A DNA stretch of 40,157 nt from Pirellulaceae bacterium (lineage in GTDB: Bacteria > Planctomycetota > Planctomycetia > Pirellulales > Thermoguttaceae), in contig JAAYCB010000476.1 in assembly GCA_012744395.1 (NCBI GenBank), forward strand, positions 1 through 40,157. The letters are read 5' to 3'. Positions 17,601-26,169 of the stretch are shown one piece after another; positions within the stretch are counted from its first letter, which is position 1, and the number at the start of each line of letters is the position of its first letter. The position numbers and the translations under genes are program-made. The notes beneath the pieces are model-generated. The model was not told where the DNA came from and made no database searches. It was given only the letters and a program-made list of their open reading frames with translations.

Positions 17601-18305
17601 GATTTCACTGCCGGCCTCGTCGCCGAAGCCGATCGCCAGGATCCTGACGCCGCGCTGGGCCGCCGCCTTGGCCGCGTCGAGCGGGTGCGAGTCGTGGTCT
17701 TCCCCGTCGGTGATCAGCAGGATCACCCGCGAGAGGTCCGCCTCGCCGCGAAACCCGTCGAGAGCCTTGCGGATCGGCTCCTCGAGCCGCGTGCCGCCGC
17801 GGCCGACGCTGTGCGGGCCGGCGCCGTCGAGAACCAGTCGGAAAAAACCGAAGTCGGGAGTGAGCGGGCAGAGGACCGCCGCCCGGCCGGCAAACGCGAT
17901 CAGGCCCACCTGGTCGCCTTCCAGGTATGCGAGCAGATCGTCGAGTTCGGCTTTCGCGCGCCCCAACCGGCTGGGCGCCGTGTCCTCGGCGAGCATCGAC
18001 TTGCTCACGTCGAGGCAGACCATGATCTGCGCGCCGACGCGTGGCATCTGGTGGTACGTGAGCCCCCACTGGGGCCGCATCAGGGCGACGACCAACCAGG
18101 CGGCCGACAGCGCCAACAGGCCGATGCTCAACCAGCGGCGGGTCCGCGAGAGACGGTGGACGAGCCGCGGCTGCATTGTCGCCGAGAGGAACCTGGCGAG
18201 CACGTCGCCCCGCCGCCAGTCGAGCCAGACCAGCAGCGCCGCCACGGCGGCAACCAGCCACAAGGCGACGGACCAGTCGGGGTTGGCGAAGCGGAAATCG
18301 GACAT
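14700..18305 (-). CDS. BatB-BatC fusion: VWA domain joined to TPR and long coiled-coil region
   Basis: 1201 residues. Residues 10-30 and 57-76 are membrane spans. A VWA domain follows (about 93-290) with an intact MIDAS: Asp99, Ser101 and Ser103 (CLDVSKSM), then LITDGEDHDSH. A third span at 313-332 is the usual end of a BatB protein. The chain then continues through a signal-peptide-like stretch (354-370, ending GRAQQ) into TPR repeats (about 412-505, with RPEHADARHNLEVV) as in BatC. About 600 residues of Ala, Glu, Arg and Gln-rich coiled coil follow, then a Gln-rich acidic tail ending in DPVEKDW, a BatC-type ending. No internal ATG or GTG lies at the B/C joint. I infer an inner-membrane VWA protein with a large periplasmic TPR arm. 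The start is ATG 18305; no clear ribosome-binding site precedes it, because a dispersed repeat occupies the leader. Confidence 0.82.
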   Translation of the reverse strand: MSDFRFANPDWSVALWLVAAVAALLVWLDWRRGDVLARFLSATMQPRLVHRLSRTRRWLSIGLLALSAAWLVVALMRPQWGLTYHQMPRVGAQIMVCLDVSKSMLAEDTAPSRLGRAKAELDDLLAYLEGDQVGLIAFAGRAAVLCPLTPDFGFFRLVLDGAGPHSVGRGGTRLEEPIRKALDGFRGEADLSRVILLITDGEDHDSHPLDAAKAAAQRGVRILAIGFGDEAGSEIQLSDPRTGVRSVLRDAAGAAVVSRLDGQTLRDIALQTEGAYIPAGTGALDLKSIYEAHIAPLVRGRLDGRGRAVRREGFQWAVLCGLIFLASAVVVGNRSVAAELAGAAYLPAPVKTRAGAAALAIVLTLAAVGRAQQDAVPQEPAEPPANGVAEAPPTAAASRPESRAAIEEKPPRELYNEALACLDSDPDRAERLLAEARRRSATDGEVRFRAAYNMGWVEVSRAERRIGDRPQDALAHLRRAADWFRDCVRLRPEHADARHNLEVVLRRVLELADSLAKTEDQDLAERLDGLVGAERSVVAAARGLVEQAAEQADAGDADALRSRFRDLAVRQRQVLSDCQALSASARQEADRLEARGEQERTPQDNLRLAQLAAVLHYAGRAEQRMGQARSQMRLRQADRAFRRTAAALDELKRSRDQLRGPVEILDLLLADAISLARLTALKAAAAGGLPGADPKPLSPPPWLTGEYLSDGQLAVTERTAELAARLQAGLDGEDPPGTPDRGGAPVDAQADRFLAAVRQAMPLLNQGREAFEAAGQALAAGEFRQAGDRQFEAIEALGDARERFLQLRGLIELAYARQAEIRGLLAAGQSGHSPPEEEHEPEPAPPPNAKAARLARQLQSENLDRAERIAALLKEDIAALEAAPATGPLEPGQPAADPADRQTAERQRIESANKLLDSAKREMNAASEALAGLLEKPPAAEQPDGTSAQSTGKTPRAEEPAAAPPLDPARQHAAQALTHLQELRRLFFSIIEHLREAAQRQAQLNDETEQAAGSGDKETLDQKTGPLALRQKELGAVAERIAGVLGEQAKQTPAGAADPQQADPGHIDQMQQIAARLGKAAALVAEGGTAMHKAADALAAEGPRIGDARTSQDQALETLGEALALLQPPQPGEEDPPDQQPEGEDQQAPQDGADPQQQQQAGQVGADPARLLQAIRDREAQRRRDRQERQHYRQDPVEKDW

Positions 18306-18311
18306 ACCGGA

Positions 18312-18344
18312 GGGTTCGGGGTTCAGGGTTCGGGGTCAGGGTTC
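18312..18344. repeat. GGGTTC-type short tandem repeat upstream of batB-C
   Basis: Degenerate tandem copies of GGGTTC with G or A spacers run from 18312 to 18344. The part at 18322-18337 is 16 bases identical, in inverted orientation, to 35381-35396 in front of the second DUF58 gene. The array covers the leader immediately before the batB-C start codon on the minus strand. Confidence 0.7.
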
Positions 18345-18349
18345 CGCCT

Positions 18350-18375
18350 CGTTCCCAAGCTCCGGCTTGGGAACG
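18350..18375. repeat. Dispersed 26-base palindrome, copy 1
   Basis: Arms CGTTCCCAAGC (18350-18360) and GCTTGGGAACG (18365-18375) pair perfectly over 11 bases with a 4-base loop TCCG. Related copies lie at 30092-30117, 35283-35308 and 35342-35367, with a decayed one at 26770-26794. All are intergenic. This looks like a REP-type dispersed element. Confidence 0.85.
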
Positions 18376-18555
18376 CTTGGCTGTGCGCGCCGGGCAGAGG
18401 GCGCGGACGGCTTGCAATGCGGGTCGGGCGGACGACCGTTTCGATCATTCGCCATTGATGGATTCCTTCGTCATTTGAATTTCGACATTCCTCATTCTAC
18501 CCGGCCATCTCAGGTGGAATCTGCAACCTACGGACTTCGGGCCTGTCACCTCCGC

Positions 18556-19587
18556 TTACGGCAGCGATCGAAAAACGGTTGCGGCGGACACCGCCGCGAT
18601 GCCGATCAGCGCGAGGGCGGCAATCACGAACAGCGGGTAATGCTCCGTGTATTGGAGGTAGTGGATTTCAGTGATCTCGCTCCGCTCCAAGCGGTCGATC
18701 TCGCCATAGACTTTTGCCAGGGCCTGCTCGTCGGTGGCCCGGAAGTACCGGCCGCCGGTCTTGTCAGCCACGTCCTGCAACGTCCTTTCGTCGATTTCCA
18801 CGAAGGTCGGCCGCAGGGTCACCCGGCCGGTAAAGGGATGCACGGTGGGAAACGGCGCCAGGCCGTCGCTGCCGGTGCCGATGCAGTAGACCTTGACGTG
18901 CTGCGAGGCGGCCAACTCGGCGGCCTGGTCCGGCTTGATCGCCCCGGTGTTGTGGACTCCATCGGTCAGCAGGATCGCGGTCTTCGTCTTGGCCTTGCTG
19001 CGGCGGAGCCGTTCGACGGCCAGCGCCAGGCCATCGCCCAGCGCCGTGCCGTCTTCGTCGCGGTGGGCGACGATTTGCAGGTCGTCGACGATCGAGAGGA
19101 GGTTTCCGTGGTCGAGCGTCAAGGGGCAGAGGCTGTCGGCGTAGCCGGCAAACGCAATCAGGCCGACCAGGTCGTCGGGCCGCCCGGCGCTGGTCTTTCC
19201 CCCGTCTCCGGCGACGAACCGCTTGAAGACCTCCTTGACGACCGCCAGGCGATCGACGCTCGTGTCGTCCTTCACCAGGTCGCGGGCCTGCATCGATCCG
19301 GAGTGGTCGACGACCATCATGATGGCAATCCCTTCGCGGCTGACCCGCGTCTGGGCATCGGGGGTTCGTGGACCGGCCAAGGCCACCGCCAGGCTGACCG
19401 CGGCAATCGCCAGCAGGGCCGCCGGGAGCCAGGCCAGCCGTCCGCGCCAGGAAGGGGGCGCTCCCCGGGCGAGCCGCAGGGAAGAGTAGCGCAGCGCGGA
19501 CGCCGACCGCGACGCCGACCAGAAGACGAGCGGGCCGGCCAGGGCTACGAGCAGGAACAGCGGATCGCGGACTTCCCAACCGGGCAT
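18556..19587 (-). CDS. BatA-type VWA membrane protein
   Basis: 343 residues from ATG 19587. That start is preferred over ATG 19593 because GGTGAG then lies 6 bases upstream. Two N-terminal spans (about 6-22 and 53-72) lead to a VWA domain with an intact MIDAS: Asp94, Ser96 and Ser98 (VVDHSGSM). It also has LIAFAGYADSLCPLT, GTALGDGL and LLTDGVHNTGAI. A C-terminal span (about 314-335) completes the BatA/BatB topology. VWA proteins of this kind are presumed partners of the MoxR ATPase encoded at the head of this gene run. The gene starts 7 bases after the DUF4381-like gene. A 250-base repeat-bearing gap separates it from the BatB-C gene, the only sizeable break in the cluster. Confidence 0.88.
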   Translation of the reverse strand: MPGWEVRDPLFLLVALAGPLVFWSASRSASALRYSSLRLARGAPPSWRGRLAWLPAALLAIAAVSLAVALAGPRTPDAQTRVSREGIAIMMVVDHSGSMQARDLVKDDTSVDRLAVVKEVFKRFVAGDGGKTSAGRPDDLVGLIAFAGYADSLCPLTLDHGNLLSIVDDLQIVAHRDEDGTALGDGLALAVERLRRSKAKTKTAILLTDGVHNTGAIKPDQAAELAASQHVKVYCIGTGSDGLAPFPTVHPFTGRVTLRPTFVEIDERTLQDVADKTGGRYFRATDEQALAKVYGEIDRLERSEITEIHYLQYTEHYPLFVIAALALIGIAAVSAATVFRSLP

Positions 19588-19594
19588 CGGCATC

Positions 19595-20605
19595 TCACCA
19601 GGCGTCGTTGACTTCCAACATGGGGGCATTCTCCCGGGTCTCTTCCAGGAATCGCTGGGCGGCGGCGATCGACTGCTCGATATCTTCGCGCGCCGGCCGC
19701 ACCCCGGCAAACTTGACCAGGTCGGCCTGGCGGAGGAATTCCCGCAGCAAAGCCTGGTGCGCGTGCGAGAGGTCGGGCGACTGGCCCACCCCGGCGAGGA
19801 ATTCCTCGGTCGTCAACTCAGGGGCCCGCAGGTCGAACCGGTCCTCCAAGTAGCGGCGAACCACGCCTGACAATTCTACGTAAAACGCGTCGACCTGTTC
19901 GGCATCCGGCCGCGGGTTGGCGAGCAGGCGTTCGAGCCTCGCTCTGGCGATTTCATACGCGCTCCGCCGCTTGGCCCTCCGCCGCCAGGCGATCAGGCCC
20001 TTGACCGCCAGGGGCCCGGCGACGGCCAGCAGGACCAGCACGCCGGCCAACCACGGCCAGCGGGGGGGCGGCGGCGTCCCGAGAGGCGCCAAGCGGCCCA
20101 GCGGCGGCTTCAGATCGGCCTTGGCATCGGTTGGGATCACCGACTTGACCGTGAAATCGATCCGCTCGGTGAGCAGTTCATAGGCGTCACTGCCTTCCGG
20201 GGCCGCGCGCTGGCCCGCCCGCCGGTCCACATACTCGATCAGGATCGGCGGGATCGCCTGGGCGCCAGACGACGGCGGCTGAAGCCGGTACTTCTGCACG
20301 GCCACGGTCCGCCCCCGATCGTCGATCGACTCGCGGGGGGCGAAATCGACGATCGAAAAACGGTCCAGCGCTTCCCCGAATTCCGGCATCAACAGTTCGA
20401 CGTCCTTTTCGGCCACGACCGTGATCGTCAACGTCAGCACGTCGCCGATCAGCGGCTCGGCCGGCTCGAGCCGGACTTCAGCGCTGACCGGACCGGACTC
20501 CGCTTGCCGCTGGATCGCCTCGTCGCCGAGGGCGGAGGCGGCCGCCGCCAGGCAGGCGCAGCGGGCGAGGTGTTGCAGGCAGGTTGACGGTCTGAATCGA
20601 TGCAT
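19595..20605 (-). CDS. DUF4381/BatD-like membrane protein
   Basis: 336 residues from ATG 20605. The N-terminus (about 1-26) looks like a signal peptide with a CLAAAASA core. Residues about 30-150 form a BatD-like beta domain beginning AEVRLEPAEPLIGDVLTLTI. A membrane span follows (about 175-196, WPWLAGVLVLLAVAGPLAV). The cytoplasmic tail then reads as DUF4381: VDAFYVELSGVVRRYLEDRF and RAPELTTEEFL. DUF4381 proteins sit between DUF58 and VWA genes in many moxR operons, and are presumed to link the VWA proteins to the membrane. It starts 8 bases after the DUF58 stop and ends 7 bases before the BatA start, so it is clearly in the operon. No strong ribosome-binding site is visible. Confidence 0.8.
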   Translation of the reverse strand: MHRFRPSTCLQHLARCACLAAAASALGDEAIQRQAESGPVSAEVRLEPAEPLIGDVLTLTITVVAEKDVELLMPEFGEALDRFSIVDFAPRESIDDRGRTVAVQKYRLQPPSSGAQAIPPILIEYVDRRAGQRAAPEGSDAYELLTERIDFTVKSVIPTDAKADLKPPLGRLAPLGTPPPPRWPWLAGVLVLLAVAGPLAVKGLIAWRRRAKRRSAYEIARARLERLLANPRPDAEQVDAFYVELSGVVRRYLEDRFDLRAPELTTEEFLAGVGQSPDLSHAHQALLREFLRQADLVKFAGVRPAREDIEQSIAAAQRFLEETRENAPMLEVNDAW

Positions 20606-20613
20606 GGCAGGTC

Positions 20614-21642
20614 TTACCGTCTCAGTCTCCGCTGCCTCATGCGGAAGAATTTCACCAGGGGATCGACCACCGATCCCGAGGCGTCGATGTGGATGAAGTC
20701 GATCTTCGAGCTTTGGAAGTCGCGCTTCAGCCGCTCGATCCGGTTGGCCGCCGCCTGGGCCAATTGGTGGCGGAACGACGGCGAGCTGGTGTCGACCCGG
20801 GCGATCCTGCCGGTCTCGGCGTCGGCCAGGCTGACCAGCCCGACGTTGGGCATCTGCAATTCCCGCGGATCGGTGACCAGCACGGCGATCACGTCGTGTT
20901 TGCGGTTGGCGTTCTGCATCGCGGGGAGGAAATCCTCGTCGAGAAAGTCGCTGACGACGAAGCAGACGGCCTTGCGCGTGGTCACCGACATGAGGAACTG
21001 CATGGCGCCGGCAATGTCGGTCGCCTGCCGGCCGGTTCGCCACCACGCGCGGCGGCGGCCGAACGGCAGCCAGCGGCGGCGGCCGCGCGGCGGCGATGCG
21101 GCTCGTTTTCGGTCGCGGCGGGCGTCCCGCGCGGCGCGGGGATCGATCCTCCCGCGCGGCGGCCGGTCGGGCGCTCCGCCGGCGCCGTGGGCAAGGACTT
21201 CGCGGACGACGCGGAGGGAGTGCCTTTGGCCCTTGCGGGCGGGGATATGCTGTTCGATGCCGCCGTGAAACAGGGTCAGTCCGACCTTGTCGTCGTTGTT
21301 CGTTGCGGAGAAGGCCAGCAGGGCGCAGAGCTCGGCGGTCGCCTCGCGCTTGGATCGCCCGGCGGAACCGAAATCCTGGGAAGCGGAGACATCGGCCATG
21401 AGCATCAGCGTGAGCTGCCGCTCCTCGACGTAGCGTTTGACGTACGGGCGGCCCGCCCGGGCAGTCACGTTCCAGTCGATCGTCCGCACGTCGTCGCCGG
21501 GGATGTAGGGGCGGACCTCGTCGAATTCGATCCCGCGGCCCTTGAAGACCGAGACGTACTGGCCGGCCAGCACGTCGGCCACCTGGCGGCCGGTGTGGAT
21601 CTGGATTTCGCGGACGCGTTGCAGGACTTCTCGGGCGAGCAT
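20614..21642 (-). CDS. DUF58 domain protein with an Arg-rich insertion
   Basis: 342 residues from ATG 21642. DUF58 is a VWA-like family nearly always encoded next to MoxR. The family hallmark is at residues 46-57 (YIPGDDVRTIDW), followed by a MIDAS-like motif at Asp84, Ser86 and Ser88 (MADVSASQD). Unusually, residues about 153-205 are an insertion made mostly of Arg, Pro, Gly and Ala (PPRGRIDPRAARDARRDRKR and onward). The second DUF58 protein in this window has no such insertion, and the typical fold resumes after it (ATDIAGAMQFL). I infer a cytoplasmic partner of the upstream MoxR ATPase. It lies 18 bases after moxR and 8 before the DUF4381-like gene. Confidence 0.9.
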   Translation of the reverse strand: MLAREVLQRVREIQIHTGRQVADVLAGQYVSVFKGRGIEFDEVRPYIPGDDVRTIDWNVTARAGRPYVKRYVEERQLTLMLMADVSASQDFGSAGRSKREATAELCALLAFSATNNDDKVGLTLFHGGIEQHIPARKGQRHSLRVVREVLAHGAGGAPDRPPRGRIDPRAARDARRDRKRAASPPRGRRRWLPFGRRRAWWRTGRQATDIAGAMQFLMSVTTRKAVCFVVSDFLDEDFLPAMQNANRKHDVIAVLVTDPRELQMPNVGLVSLADAETGRIARVDTSSPSFRHQLAQAAANRIERLKRDFQSSKIDFIHIDASGSVVDPLVKFFRMRQRRLRR

Positions 21643-21660
21643 GAATCCGTCGGTCCTCGC

Positions 21661-22647
<987 letters not shown>

Positions 22648-22984
22648 CGATTCGTCAATTTGTCAATTCGGTCTGCTGAAGATGGCTCGCTCCTGTCTTC
22701 CTTCCCCTCCCGCCCCGCCACGGGCGTGCCCCGGAGGAGCGTCCGCAAACCTCCAGGTTTCGCAGAGCCCGGCGGCATTGTCAAGGGGCAAAGCCATCCG
22801 GAGAAGGCCAGGCACGTCGGCGCCTTGAACGATCGGTGCAAAACCGGGTGTAAGCGAAGGACACGGAAGCGGTTTCTCTGTTTTGCGATGGCCAGGAGAG
22901 GTCTTGGACGATCACCAGCCTGTTGGGCCCCATGAAACTGCGGCGGACTGGCCACCGGTCCGAGGGAGGATTCCGCCGGCGCTG
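22648..22984. other. Intergenic region upstream of moxR (first cluster)
   Basis: A 337-base gap that should hold the promoter of the moxR-bat run. It contains the 8-base tandem pair at 22654-22669, a small palindrome AAACCT-CC-AGGTTT (22747-22760) and, on the minus strand, a perfect TTGACA (22784-22779). That TTGACA has no good -10 at the right distance. No coding signal is convincing. Confidence 0.4.
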
Positions 22985-24004
22985 TCAGAGCCAGCCTGCT
23001 TGCCGATACCAGCGGGCCGTCTGGGCAAGCCGGTTGGCCAGCGGTACGTTGCTGGAGAACCCCAATTCCCGCCGGGCCTTGTTGGGCGAACAGACCCAGG
23101 AGCCGGCCGTCGCCTCGCGGGCCTTGTCGAGATTCATCGTCACCTGCCGGCCGCGGAGCTGGCCGGCCAGCTCGCCAGCCAGGCCCACCAGCCGGACGAT
23201 CGGAGTGGCAAACGGGAGCGGCAGGGTCCACCTGTGCCCCAGCGCTTTGCCAAGCATTCGCCCCAATTGATGCCAGGAGGGATGCTCGTCGCAGGCGGCG
23301 AAGTAGTAGCCGGCGCCGCGGTCGCCGGCGGGCGCGCCGCGCGGCGCGAGCCGTGTCCCCCGCGCGGCCGCCAGGAGGAGGATTTCGACCAGATCGTCGG
23401 CATGGATCATGGAATAGTAGCGGGGGGCGAGGCCGGGCAGTGGATGGACGCCCGACCGGGCGACCGTCTTGAACATCTCCAGCGACATCCGGTCGCCCTC
23501 GCCGAACACGATCGAGGGCCGCACGATCGTGATCGGAAGCTCCGCGGCATACCGCTCGGCCGCCTTCTCGCCAGCCCGCTTGCTGCGGCCGTACGAGGAG
23601 ATCGGCTGGGGCTTGTCGGCCTCTTCCCGCGGCCGGCCATCGACGGTCGGACCGGCCGCGGCGAGCGACGAGACCACGACGAGGGTCGGGGGCGCGGACT
23701 GCTCGGCGCAGGCCCGCGCCAGGTGGGCGACTCCCCGGCAGTTGACCTCGAAGAATGTCTTGGCGCGGAGCGTCTTCGTCACGCCGGCCAGGTGAAAAAC
23801 GGCCGATCTGCCGGCCACCGCTCGGCGGATGCTCTCCAGGTCGGTCACGTCGCCGCGGACGATCTGGGCCGCCGATCGTTCAAACCGCGCGGCGCTGGCC
23901 GGATTGCGGACCAGGGCCGCCACCGGTTCGTTGCGGGCGAGCAGGGTTTCGACCAGGTGGGTTCCAATGAAGCCGTTGGCGCCGGTCACCAAAATGCTTG
24001 CCAT
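22985..24004 (-). CDS. NAD-dependent epimerase/dehydratase (extended SDR)
   Basis: 339 residues from ATG 24004. The dinucleotide-binding motif is TGANGFIG (7-14). The SDR catalytic residues are Tyr138 and Lys142 (SYGRSK), with Ser112/113 in VVSSLAAAG. The fold continues with IVRPSIVFGEGD and YYSMIHADDLVE, as in extended SDRs that act on nucleotide sugars or on sterol-like and hopanoid-linked substrates. The start codon overlaps the stop of the upstream CoA-disulfide-reductase-like gene by one base (TGATG), so the two are translationally coupled. The substrate is not evident. The C-terminal 90 residues (RQVTMNLDKAREATAGSWVCSP) match the lipid- or sterol-type SDRs somewhat better than sugar epimerases. 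Confidence 0.82.
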   Translation of the reverse strand: MASILVTGANGFIGTHLVETLLARNEPVAALVRNPASAARFERSAAQIVRGDVTDLESIRRAVAGRSAVFHLAGVTKTLRAKTFFEVNCRGVAHLARACAEQSAPPTLVVVSSLAAAGPTVDGRPREEADKPQPISSYGRSKRAGEKAAERYAAELPITIVRPSIVFGEGDRMSLEMFKTVARSGVHPLPGLAPRYYSMIHADDLVEILLLAAARGTRLAPRGAPAGDRGAGYYFAACDEHPSWHQLGRMLGKALGHRWTLPLPFATPIVRLVGLAGELAGQLRGRQVTMNLDKAREATAGSWVCSPNKARRELGFSSNVPLANRLAQTARWYRQAGWL

Positions 24005-25671
24005 CAGGCGCCCCCGCGCATTTCCAGCGATGTGAACCCACCCGACAGATTCGCCACGCGAAAACCGTGTTGGAGTAGGATCCGGTTGGCGTAATACGAA
24101 GTCTGGCCGACGCTGCAATGGACCCAGATTTCGGCGTCGCGGGGCAGTTCTTCAAGCCGGTTCCGCAGCTCGCCGAGCGGAATCTTGATCGTTCCCGGCG
24201 TTTCCCCGCTGGCGGCGATCATCGCCGGGGGCCTGACATCGAGCAGCAGGGGCGCGTCGCCTTGCCGGCCGCGGGCGTCCCAGTCCTCCCAGTGGACGAC
24301 CTCCAAGTCGCCGCGGAGCGCGTTGGCGGCGACGAAACCGGCGATGTTGACCGGGTCCTTGGCGCTACCGTATTGCGGAGCGTAGCAGAGTTCCGCCTCC
24401 TCCAGGTCGAAGATGGTCGCGCCTTTCTGGATCGCCATCGAGAGGATGTCGATGCGTTTGTCGACCCCGGCGGCCCCGACCGCCTGGGCGCCCAGCAGGC
24501 GTCCGGACTGCCCCTCGTAAAGCAGCTTGACGGAAATCTGGGCAGCGCCGGGGTAGTAGCCCGCGTGGTCCAGCGAGTGCGTGTAGCTCTTCTTGAACGG
24601 CATTCCCGCCGCGGCCAACCGCTTTTCATTCGCGCCGGTGGCGGCCAATGTCAATCCGAACAGGCCCACGACGGCCGTGCCCTGGGTGCCCCGATAGCGA
24701 GCGGGGCGGCCGCAGATCACGTCGGCGGCAACCCGGCCTTGGCGGCTCGCCGGCCCGGCCAAGGGGACGAGAGCCCACCGTCCGGTCACCCAATCGCGGA
24801 CCTCGACCGCGTCGCCGATGGCCAGGATGTTGGGGTCCGAGGTCCGCATCTGGTCGTCGACGCGAATCCCGCCCAACTCGCCGATTTCCAGGCCGGCCGC
24901 GCGGGCCAGGTCCACCTCGGGACGGACGCCGGCGGCGAGGATGACCACGTCGGCCGGAAACACGCTGCTGTTCCCGGCGACCACATGGAGCATCTTCTCG
25001 CGGCCCTGCTCGATCCGCTCCACCCCGCAGTTCAGCCGCAGATCGACCTCCTCCTGCGCGAGCCGCGCGTACAGCGGGCCGAGCATCTCCGGGTCCATCG
25101 GCCCCATCGCCTGGTCCATCTTCTCCAGGAGGGTGACATCCATCCCCAAGCGGCAGAGATTCTCGACCATCTCCAGGCCGACGTAGCCCGCACCCACGAC
25201 GACCGCCCGCTCGGCCTCCCTGCCGGACAGCCAGGCGTGGATCTGGTCGGAGTCTTCCATGTTTCTCAGGCAGAAGACGCCCGGCAGATCGACGCCCTCG
25301 ATGTTCGGCCGGATCGGGGCGGCGCCGGGCGCCAGGACGAGCACGTCGTAGGCCTCGGTGGACTGCTGCTGGCTGTGGATATTGTGGACGGCGATCGTCC
25401 GCTTCTGCCGATCGATGCCGACCACTTCCCGCCCGATGCGGACCTCGACATTCAGCAGGTCCCGGAATCGCTCCGGCGTGGCGACGAGCAGATGCTGCCG
25501 CTGCTCGATCACGCCTCCCAGGTAGTAGGGCAGGCCGCAGTTGGCGAAGGAGATATATCCGCTCCGCTCGAATAGATAAATCTCGGCATTTTCGTCCATC
25601 CGGCGGAGCCGCGCGGCGCACGACGCCCCAGCGGCCACCCCGCCGACGATCAACACGCGTTTTGACGGCAT
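24004..25671 (-). CDS. CoA-disulfide reductase-like flavoprotein with C-terminal rhodanese domain
   Basis: 555 residues from ATG 25671. FAD-binding starts at residue 7 (LIVGGVAAGAS). The single redox Cys is Cys45 in SFANCGLPYYLGG, the hallmark of CoA-disulfide reductases and NADH-dependent polysulfide or persulfide reductases. An NAD(P)-binding motif VVVGAGYVGLEM and the FAD-contact motif ILAIGDAVEV follow. The last 100 or so residues are a rhodanese domain with active Cys519 in the loop VHCSVGQTS. Such fusions reduce CoA disulfides, CoA persulfide or polysulfide with NAD(P)H. Cytoplasmic. It follows the ATC-hydrolase-like gene after 15 bases and overlaps the SDR gene by one base. The context suggests thiol or sulfane-sulfur metabolism; which substrate is used cannot be told from sequence. 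Confidence 0.9.
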   Translation of the reverse strand: MPSKRVLIVGGVAAGASCAARLRRMDENAEIYLFERSGYISFANCGLPYYLGGVIEQRQHLLVATPERFRDLLNVEVRIGREVVGIDRQKRTIAVHNIHSQQQSTEAYDVLVLAPGAAPIRPNIEGVDLPGVFCLRNMEDSDQIHAWLSGREAERAVVVGAGYVGLEMVENLCRLGMDVTLLEKMDQAMGPMDPEMLGPLYARLAQEEVDLRLNCGVERIEQGREKMLHVVAGNSSVFPADVVILAAGVRPEVDLARAAGLEIGELGGIRVDDQMRTSDPNILAIGDAVEVRDWVTGRWALVPLAGPASRQGRVAADVICGRPARYRGTQGTAVVGLFGLTLAATGANEKRLAAAGMPFKKSYTHSLDHAGYYPGAAQISVKLLYEGQSGRLLGAQAVGAAGVDKRIDILSMAIQKGATIFDLEEAELCYAPQYGSAKDPVNIAGFVAANALRGDLEVVHWEDWDARGRQGDAPLLLDVRPPAMIAASGETPGTIKIPLGELRNRLEELPRDAEIWVHCSVGQTSYYANRILLQHGFRVANLSGGFTSLEMRGGA

Positions 25672-25686
25672 CTCTCGGCTCCCAAG

Positions 25687-26169
25687 CTACCGGCCAGGCC
25701 GGATGTGCAGATGGCAGCAGCCCTCTCCGCCGGGCTGCCACGTGTCGGCGGAAAACTCGAATCCCGCGGCCTCGAAGGTGCCGTTGTCGATCCTTGCCGC
25801 GATCCGGCACATCGTCGCCACCTCCTCGCCGGCCAGTCCCATTTCCAGCCAGGCGTCGCGCAACGGACAATTGTGGAACTTGACGTCGAGCGCGCCCGCG
25901 TCGCAGCGAAGAACCTCCGGCCCGAACATCGCCCCCCCGTCGGGTATTCCCCCGACGAAGGCCTCCTTCAGCCCCTCCAGATCGTCGGGGGCATAGGCGG
26001 CATATCTCTCGCCTTTCTGCTGCCCGCGGCGATAGATCGCCCGCTTGATGATCTCCTCGGCCCGTTCGGCCCCCAGTTCGCCGCGAAGCTCGTCGAAAAT
26101 CAAATAATACAGGATGGCACGGTTCTTGAACGAATCGTAGAGCTGGGTTCGCAGTCGCTCTTCAGACAT
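25687..26169 (-). CDS. L-2-amino-thiazoline-4-carboxylate hydrolase-like protein
   Basis: 160 residues from ATG 26169, preceded by CAGGAGAA at 7 bases; a start 8 codons upstream is less likely. The conserved set fits the ATC-hydrolase family: FHNCPL (Cys101), MCRIAARID (Cys121 and Asp128) and EGCCHLHI (Cys151 and Cys152), with a helical N-terminal part. The founding family member opens a thiazoline ring on the way to L-cysteine; most relatives have unknown substrates. It is the first gene of a compact trio with the CoA-disulfide-reductase/rhodanese and SDR genes. The cysteine-rich pattern and the neighbour suggest sulfur metabolism. A metal- or thiol-binding role is possible, and the family assignment is moderately sure. 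Confidence 0.6.
   Translation of the reverse strand: MSEERLRTQLYDSFKNRAILYYLIFDELRGELGAERAEEIIKRAIYRRGQQKGERYAAYAPDDLEGLKEAFVGGIPDGGAMFGPEVLRCDAGALDVKFHNCPLRDAWLEMGLAGEEVATMCRIAARIDNGTFEAAGFEFSADTWQPGGEGCCHLHIRPGR

Noticed and set aside
14661..18458. 1265-residue plus-strand open frame opposite BatB-C
   Set aside because: No domain pattern; the opposite strand has an intact VWA and TPR gene.
22779..22784. TTGACA as the -35 box of the first moxR operon
   Set aside because: The sequence at the expected -10 distance (GAAACC/AAACCT) is poor, so the promoter cannot be fixed.
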